DNA from: Gnetum montanum
Lineage: Eukaryota; Streptophyta; Gnetopsida; Gnetales; Gnetaceae
DNA length: 64,000 nt
NCBI GenBank assembly: GCA_015680685.1
Contig: MNCI01014205.1
Coordinates: forward strand, 349,162-413,161
Reading direction: 5' to 3'
The position numbers were made by a program, and so were the translations under genes. This document shows positions 58,601-64,000 of the stretch, piece by piece. The stretch's first letter is position 1. The number at the start of each line of letters is the position of its first letter. The notes under the pieces were generated by a model. That model did not search any database and was not told the DNA's origin. It saw nothing but the letters and a program-made list of their open reading frames with translations.

Positions 58601-58637
58601 CGAGACAGTAACAGAACAGCAATTTCAGAGTCCCCAT
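54918..58637 (-). CDS. Polygalacturonase-like glycoside hydrolase family 28 (5 exons)
   Basis: Join, in transcription order: 58637-58263, 57428-57308, 57222-57048, 56958-56888, 55636-54918. All introns are GT-AG and in phase; 486 residues. Residues 1-22 are a hydrophobic signal peptide (LKLLFCYCLVSGLVLGVLG), so the product should be secreted to the cell wall. The right-handed beta-helix carries GH28 motifs NTDGIDPDS (241-249, catalytic D243), SGDDIVAIKSGW (262-273, D264 and D265) and RIKT (330-333). The usual GHG motif is replaced by SQHITIRR (284-291), leaving one histidine (H286), as in a plant subgroup of putative polygalacturonases. Family role: hydrolysis of homogalacturonan in cell-wall remodelling. 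Substrate and activity are inferred; the altered motif leaves room for a modified or non-classical activity. Convergent with RNase J, about 9 kb apart. Confidence 0.93.
55637..56887 (-). other. GH28 intron 4, carrying a tandem triplication
   Basis: 1,251 bases, phase 1. The half next to exon 5 is occupied by three tandem copies of a unit of about 180 bases. The half next to exon 4 (56253-56887) shows nothing recognisable. Confidence 0.8.
55703..56252. repeat. Tandem triplication in GH28 intron 4, possibly SINE-derived
   Basis: Copies at 55703-55881, 55882-56073 and 56074-56252 (179, 192 and 179 bases) share GAGGCATGG, TTTGCCTGTGTAGATC, TTTAAGTCCTA, GCAGCTGAATTTGCA and AAATATCATCA. The second copy carries a run of about 20 A. 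GGGTTTAAGTCCT on the plus strand resembles a pol III B box (GGTTCAAGTCC), with a possible A box in GGCATGGCTAG upstream, so a tRNA-related origin is possible but weakly supported. Confidence 0.8.
56888..56958 (-). CDS. GH28 exon 4
   Basis: Completes Ser224 and codes 225-247 plus one base of Asp248 (NILIKYVTILAPLDSPNTDG, then IDP). The catalytic NTDG motif spans the end of this exon. Confidence 0.93.
57048..57222 (-). CDS. GH28 exon 3
   Basis: Completes Gly166 and codes 167-223 plus two bases of Ser224. Contains GTIDGQGQIWW (170-180) and NVTFVNSPSWNLHPV, conserved beta-helix repeats of GH28. Donor CAG|GTACGT. Confidence 0.93.
57308..57428 (-). CDS. GH28 exon 2
   Basis: Codes residues 126-165 plus one base of Gly166 (DLDDWPLIPPLPSYGRGRDA and on to NLTDVVIT), the loop typical of this plant GH28 subgroup. 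Introns 2 and 3 are only 85 and 89 bases. Confidence 0.93.
58158..58212 (-). repeat. SINE remnant in GH28 intron 1
   Basis: Minus strand GGTGCGGCTACTTTAAGAGG followed by TTAGGCTTA matches the SINE at 25265-25435 after its B box. The rest of GH28 intron 1 (57429-58262, 834 bases) has two short similar stretches near 57925-58095 (AAAACACATAA, GTTTGATC, AAGTCTGA, AAACAAAAGGAATCATC). Confidence 0.5.
58263..58637 (-). CDS. GH28 exon 1 with signal peptide
   Basis: Codes residues 1-125. After the signal peptide come a Met/Pro/Lys-rich spacer and then the GH28 N-terminal block SLAQFGGVGDGHTVNTNAF and GGGQLYIPPGRWLTGSFNLT. The start is the first in-frame ATG, directly before the hydrophobic core. Donor CCCAA|GTAAGT. 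Confidence 0.93.
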
Positions 58638-58745
58638 TTTTTAATGAAATTTCTCAAAAGATCTTCCAGAAACACAGAGAGAGAGACTGTTTGTTTGTGT
58701 GTAGGGCAGTAGCAGCAGCAGAATTGCCATCAATTTATACAGAAG
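58638..58745 (-). promoter_or_regulatory. Core promoter and 5' UTR of the GH28 gene
   Basis: On the minus strand TATAAAT lies at 58739-58733, about 95 bases before the ATG. Transcription would begin near 58705, leaving a short 5' UTR with a CTCTCTCTCT run (58677-58686), a motif common downstream of plant TATA boxes. Assigned from position and sequence only. Confidence 0.6.
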
Positions 58746-61555
58746 CTACAGATTGATTGTGTGTAAAGAAGCATCAACATGCTGCTCCTCCTGTTGAAGA
58801 AGAAGATAAATCTTTCTTCTCAAGGATCGATTGATTGAGCTGTGCTTTGAAGGGATTTAATGATACTTTTGGACCTGCACTAGAAAAGTACAGCAATGGC
58901 TGGCTGGATGATTCTTTTCCTGGTTTTTTCTGCTGGACCTGTGCAGCCTGTGATTTATCCACTACCTTTTTTTTTTACACCGCATTTCACTCCGCGCATG
59001 AAGTGTTGATCTTCATTCCCTTCTTTTGTTGGCGATTTAACTTAACTTGCACTTGCAGTTGCCGCTTTAGCTTTTTTGGTCCATCCTCTCCCTAACAGAT
59101 TCGCAGGAGCATCGACTTCAGGGCAGTTATTTACAGGGGGAATGATGGGCCGATTCCAATTTCAAACCGCCTAGGCTGCTGTCTTTGTTTGTGAATTTGA
59201 CGTAGAACATGTAAAAATTTAAGAACGTTTATTTAGCAGAACAGGACTGAGATCTCATTACCTTGAAAGCAAATAGATAACTTCAAATTTTTAGTGAGGA
59301 ACAACACTTAGATTATACAATATAAATAATATTGCCTAAGAATAACATATTTTTTTACAATGTTTTATATTTTAGCCCATTATGTATATATAGATGGGAT
59401 ACCGTAACAAATTTAGTTAAGGAAAACAGTAATTTTATTAGTAATGTTTTCAAAACTCATCAATGTATATTTCTACTAACTCTCTCCGATAAAGTTTCGG
59501 TTTCAATTTCAATGTGAATCACTGTCTGTCTTGCTACAGCTATAATATGTTTTGGACATTGTTTTAAACCCAGAAAAAAAAAAGCATAAGCTAGAACTAA
59601 AATTCGGTGAGAATGATCGGTGTGTGTATTTACATGTGCATATTTGGATTATTCATAACTATATTATGATAAATAGGATTTCATATAACCATATTATACT
59701 TTATTTAAGACAAATAAATCAGAGGCTTCTTATCATGTATGGCAAAAAGCTACAGAGCCTGTCAAATTACAAGCAGAGTCCGTCAAATTGGCACCCTAAA
59801 TAAGACACCATTTCTCCCGGAGATCATACAGCTTTTGACAGGAAGACGAAGAATAAGAAAACTTTGCGTGAAACATAAAATATGTTTTGTCAGACAAAGA
59901 GTGCAAGAAAAGTCTAATGCGACAACGATATTGATATGGACATTTCCAAAATCTTCACGGCGCGCAAAGATGAAAAAGGATTTGTCATTATTTATAGATA
60001 AGGATGATTAAAAATAAATGCTTTCCCAAAAGAAGTGAAAGTGCCCAGTCACGTGCACTGAGAGAAACATTTGGTAGCTTATCATTAATATGAGTATACA
60101 TAAAATATTAATTTAGGTAATTGTTCATTGTTGAATATATAATTGCTAATTTTTTCATGGCTGGAAAATTACGAGTCCCTTAATCATTGTGCATGCATCA
60201 TGTCCCCTGTTTACATTAAGGGTTATGGATACTCTTTTTTTTTTTTTTTTTTAACATTTTGTGAATGTTGAGTCCTTTCAGAAACAAAAAGGAGTACTGT
60301 TGTAATGTTAATTTTTCTAATCCAAATGCAATACTCTGTTGTAATAATAAATATTAATTACGATTAATTATTTTAGCAATTAATAATTATATCATGTAAA
60401 TGCCCGTCAAATTCACATTTACTTACAAAGCAAAAGATAAGGTTCGCAAAAATCTTGATATCAGATCACAGAAATTGCAATGTAAACTATTAGGCTTCTC
60501 ATGTTTATGCTCATGCTTCACTTTTTCATGAATCAACCCGTGAATCCTGAATAATGCGTGGCATCTATTCAAACAATGAAGAAGTGATGTGTCATTTTCA
60601 ATTCTGTGTTTGCCGTCCATCCATCCATCATCCAGCATGGTTTTGCAAAGGACCCTGAAAAAAGTTTGGTTTTGCTTCAAGTTCAACCATACATACCTTA
60701 CTTTGACCTGTAGGTATAGGTTTGATTCCACGTTTGATACCAACCCAAAGGAATTACACAATATATTTTAGCAAACACATCCATCTCTTTGTAAGAAAAC
60801 GTGTGATTCCAGGTACCCTTTGTGCTTCTTTTACCAAAATTCCACTCAAACTATGAACATTTGGTAGTCCGTTTTTAAAGTTTACATAGTATATTTGCAC
60901 TCAAATTTTTGAACTCAAATTTTTGAGGTAATTTCAAACTCTTGCGACTCAGCTTACACCTCATTGTTATATTGTAATTAAGGTCTCCAAGTTTGTAGTT
61001 CTTCTTCTTCCTTAACCATGGAACATATAACACTTGGAGTTCTGGTGATACTCTACAACATCTTTAGCTTGGCGAATCCAAAGTACATTGGAGTTTACCC
61101 TATCCTCTCTATACCTCTTCAACCTCCCACTCTACATGGAGAACTACGTAAGCTTATGATGCTATGGCGATCACAAATATATAGGCATATTAGATTGAAA
61201 ATTCTTTTTTTCTTCAAACCTTATACTAGATGGTCAAGGGTTTGTGAAACCATTGGGAATATATTGTCAAAACTCATTAATGATGTCCTCAATATTATTT
61301 GTTTGTGCTTATCATTGTCAAAGTTGTAGTCCTTCACGACGTAGGCAAGAATCAAACCTACAATCTTCTAAGTATCTTGACCACTTGCCTTATACCACTA
61401 AGTGTATATGTTGATAAATGATAAGCAAAATCTAGGTCTTTTGCCCTGCATCAATTAGAACCAAAGAAATTCCATGAAATGTCAGAGAACATTGAAGCAA
61501 CGTTGTTATAGAATTAACTGCCACCTAAATCTAAACTATTACGAACAAAGCACAC
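58746..61555. other. Intergenic region
   Basis: No gene recognised; overlapping short open frames on both strands have no domains. At 61340-61405 the minus strand carries ACTTAGTGGTATAAGGCAAG and GTAGGTTTGATTCTTGCC, A- and B-box-like sequences of a probable SINE. A poly(T) run lies at about 60235-60252. Confidence 0.5.
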
Positions 61556-62172
61556 TGATGAGTCGTCATTTGGGGTGACTGCGATATCGGGTACGTGATA
61601 TCGCATGTCCAATAGCGATATCGCATACGCGATATCGTGACCTGCCGCAATGTCTATAAATAAGAGGCGGCTTTCCCAGTTTTAGGCACTTAGATTTAGT
61701 CCCTTAGCAAAACTCTGGTAGTTTTATCCTTCCAGAGATAGAATTATTTTCCAGTGTATGCCCGTAGTGTGGTGATTGTAATTGTACGACATCCTTTATT
61801 CGAGTGTGACATACTTGGACATGCACATGACCAGCAATAAAGATCGAGATTACTTAATCATTGTAGCATTCACTTAGTTTAATTAATTATTTAATTATTA
61901 TTTACTGCTTTCCTAGTTAATATCTTTTCACCCTTATCTCATGTCAAAACGCGGAATGAGTACGACTTGATTACGAGCATTTAAGTGTGACTACTTGGTA
62001 ACCCAGTAGCGTACCTAGGATCTNATACTAGTCCAGGTGGGAAGACAGCGAACTACGACCTAAGGCTAACTGTCTAGATGCCACAACTAGCCTGTCTGCG
62101 GAGTTCAACCAGATCACGCGTGTAACGCTTGTATTCGTATGGTTGAGTGTAGGGGTACCTCGCCACTCATCA
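61556..62172 (+). mobile_element. 5' LTR of a second Ty3/gypsy element, plus strand
   Basis: 617 bases bounded by TGATGAGT (61556-61563) and ACTCATCA (62165-62172), a perfect 8-base inverted pair. TATAAATA at 61655-61662 and AATAAA at 61836-61841 mark U3-R-U5. U3 has four GATATC sites within 54 bases. The U5 end matches the LTRs at 498 and 8391. A single N lies at 62023. The element continues beyond the window, so the 3' LTR and target duplication cannot be checked. Confidence 0.85.
61583..61636. promoter_or_regulatory. Cluster of four GATATC palindromes in the LTR U3
   Basis: GATATC at 61583-61588, 61597-61602, 61617-61622 and 61631-61636. Each is flanked on at least one side by GC or CG, the third being a complete GCGATATCGC. 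They lie 20-70 bases upstream of the LTR TATA box, where enhancer sites are expected. The binding factor is unknown to me. Confidence 0.6.
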
Positions 62173-62173
62173 T

Positions 62174-62191
62174 TGGCGCCGTTGCCAAGGA
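62174..62191 (+). promoter_or_regulatory. Primer-binding site, tRNA-Asp type
   Basis: TGGCGCCGTTGCCAAGGA starts one base after the LTR. It matches the tRNA-Asp-type primer site used by Athila/Tat elements at 16 of 18 positions; the two differences are G-to-A. Confidence 0.8.
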
Positions 62192-62313
62192 CGGTGCTAG
62201 TTATCTAGATTAGTTATATCATACAAGGTCGCTGTAAAGGACTTAACGATATATCTTTTAGAAAGAAATAATTATTAAAAGTCACACGTAAATTCACACA
62301 CAACTTTACAACC

Positions 62314-64000
62314 ATGCCTCTCATACAAGATCACGATAATGCCACACCTAGTGAGGAAGTTCATTGAAGAACCAACGAACTATATGACAATGAAGATTGG
62401 AGTACACAACCTAAAGTAGTGGTTTCTTATAAACATGAACGAAAACAACGTCATCACAACGCATGAAAGCATAACTTACCCAATGCCGATGAACCCAGAC
62501 TGGCCACTACAAGCTTAACGCAAATACAAGAGGCTGTTCGAATCTCACGTAAGCATCGTAAAGAGAGCCGTCTACCCAAGCTCGATTTAAACAACTTCCC
62601 TACTTTTTTAGGAGGCTATGACTTAGACCCGTATCAACATTTACAAGCCTTCTACGATGCCTGCAAATGGAATAACATTGATAACGAGTGGCAAAAACTT
62701 AAGCTCTTTCCTATGACACTCATTGGCCAAGCAAAAGTATGGTATAGATCATTAAAACCAAATTCAATACGACGTTGGTCAACAATGGTAGAATTATTTA
62801 ACGAAAAATATCAAACCTACGCAAGAGTGTCAGCCTTGAGGAAACAAATCCAAGGATGGAAACAAGCATAACATGAACCCTTGGATATGGCTTTAGAAAG
62901 ATATTATGCACTATTAAACAACTGTCCAGGCCATGGGTTTTCCGAGGAAAGGCTAATGTACCATATTATTGATGGGCTTCATGATGCAACCAGAGAGACT
63001 TTAGGAATGTATGCCCAAGGTCAACTATATGAACTACAAACTCATCAAGTCCAAGAGCTTATTAAGTGGATAGCAAAAGAAGAAGGAGAATTGGCTAGAT
63101 GGGAGAGTGTTGAATAACATCAACGGGACCAAAACTTCAACTTAACAAAGGTCCATGATCACAAAAAGGAGAAATCAACCAATCTCAAGGTGGAAGCATC
63201 ATCTTTGCCAACACAACAAACATTAGAAGAAGTCGAGGCAAAGATCAATAAGATGTTGGAATGGATGTATCAAAAGTGTGGAGAATTTATCAACACCATT
63301 GGAGATAGATTTTTGACAACCCAAGAAGCAGGACAAAACATTAGACAATTGGAAAGAAGGGATAAGGAAAATAAGAGCTCAACTACCAATCATATGTATG
63401 AATGCAACGTATGCCTGTACGATCATCCCAAGGGCTAATGCCCAATATTATTACATTTACATGAGCATTAGGGAAACACGTTACATCCAGAGTTCGTACA
63501 GAGATACTGTGTTCGATCATAGTGGCAACAANTAATGCCCAATATTATTACATTTACATGAGCATTAGGGAAACACNTTGTTCAACATCCTGTTTCTCCA
63601 ACTGGGCCAACATACTCTATCTCACCACAGTATCATTCTCCTCAATACTATCAGCCCATGCCTCCAATACAACCACCACCTTGTGTATCTTATACACCTC
63701 CTAACTTTCGACATTCTCATCCTTTTCCTCCTTATAAATCTCCACCAATTGTTCTTAAGGTACCTGCACCACAGCAACAACCCATGAACATTACTTTTGC
63801 TACTACTTTCAACAGCAGTGAAAAGCCTCCTCGACATCCAAAGAATCCCTTCTTTAAACATGACCGTAAGAAGGGACAACATAATTCTGAGGCCACTACG
63901 TCCTCCAACTCAGCACAAGTCCCACATTATGGTGCACCCTTATCTTCAAACCCAACGCCTCATGTAACTTCATCAGGGCCACCAACTCACACTCCAACAA
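62314..64000 (+). pseudogene. Gag of the second gypsy element (interrupted, runs off the window)
   Basis: One frame from ATG at 62314 to about 63117 reads a retrotransposon gag domain: LPKLDLNNFPTFLGGYDLDP, then KLKLFPMTLIGQAKVWYRSL, then LERYYALLNNCPGHGFSEER and GMYAQGQLYELQ. It has four in-frame stops, so it is defective or needs suppression. From 63190 a second open stretch ends in CNVCLYDHPKG, a partial zinc knuckle. 63640-64000 is a Pro/Gln/Ser-rich linker. A probable assembly duplication lies at 63436-63576. Protease and pol would follow outside the window. Confidence 0.75.
63436..63577. repeat. 44-base direct repeat with flanking single Ns (unmerged contig overlap)
   Basis: 63436-63479 and 63533-63576 are identical. 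The second copy is enclosed by single Ns at 63532 and 63577. This is the pattern left when two overlapping contig ends are joined without merging. Reading frames across this part of gag cannot be trusted. Confidence 0.75.

Noticed and set aside
1-64000. CRISPR arrays, bacterial operons or viral genomes
   Set aside because: Tandem repeats here lack spacer structure. Genes are spliced and plant-like. No capsid or viral replication genes were seen apart from retrotransposon domains.

Overview
The window is nuclear DNA of a land plant. It is AT-rich, with a spliced plastid-type gene, a plant cell-wall enzyme gene, decayed Ty3/gypsy elements of the Athila/Tat kind, several LINE types, a copia remnant and tRNA-derived SINE-like repeats. 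Very long introns full of old, mostly antisense transposon fragments suggest a large genome, most likely a gymnosperm such as a conifer. The species cannot be named from sequence alone.

Two genes can be reconstructed completely. The first, plus strand 12072-45931, is a plant RNase J: a metallo-beta-lactamase/beta-CASP ribonuclease with an N-terminal plastid-targeting-type leader and a C-terminal GT-1 (trihelix, Myb-like) domain. I could place 17 exons whose GT/AG junctions all join in phase into 877 codons without a stop. Its introns total about 31 kb. The second, minus strand 54918-58637, is a five-exon glycoside hydrolase family 28 (polygalacturonase-like) gene of 486 codons with a signal peptide and a plausible TATA box. 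The two genes converge and lie about 9 kb apart; nothing links them functionally.

Layout: 1-1433, an LTR-like fragment with an N gap. 1434-9317, a decayed minus-strand Ty3/gypsy element (gag, protease, RT, RNase H, integrase, 5' LTR and tRNA-Asp-type primer site). 9318-12071, intergenic. 12072-45931, RNase J, with LINE, L1, SINE, copia, TIR-bounded and unidentified repeat-ORF material in its introns. 45932-54917, intergenic with tandem repeats and an RTE-type LINE tail. 54918-58740, the GH28 gene and its promoter. 58741-61555, intergenic. 61556-64000, the 5' LTR, primer site and gag of a second, plus-strand gypsy element running off the window.

No CRISPR array, rRNA or functional tRNA gene was seen, and nothing I can defend as a new biological system. 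The best leads are an unidentified repeat-borne ORF family present twice in the RNase J introns, a GATATC cluster in the U3 of the 61.5 kb LTR, clean target-site duplications around two intronic insertions, and two contig-joining faults marked by single Ns.
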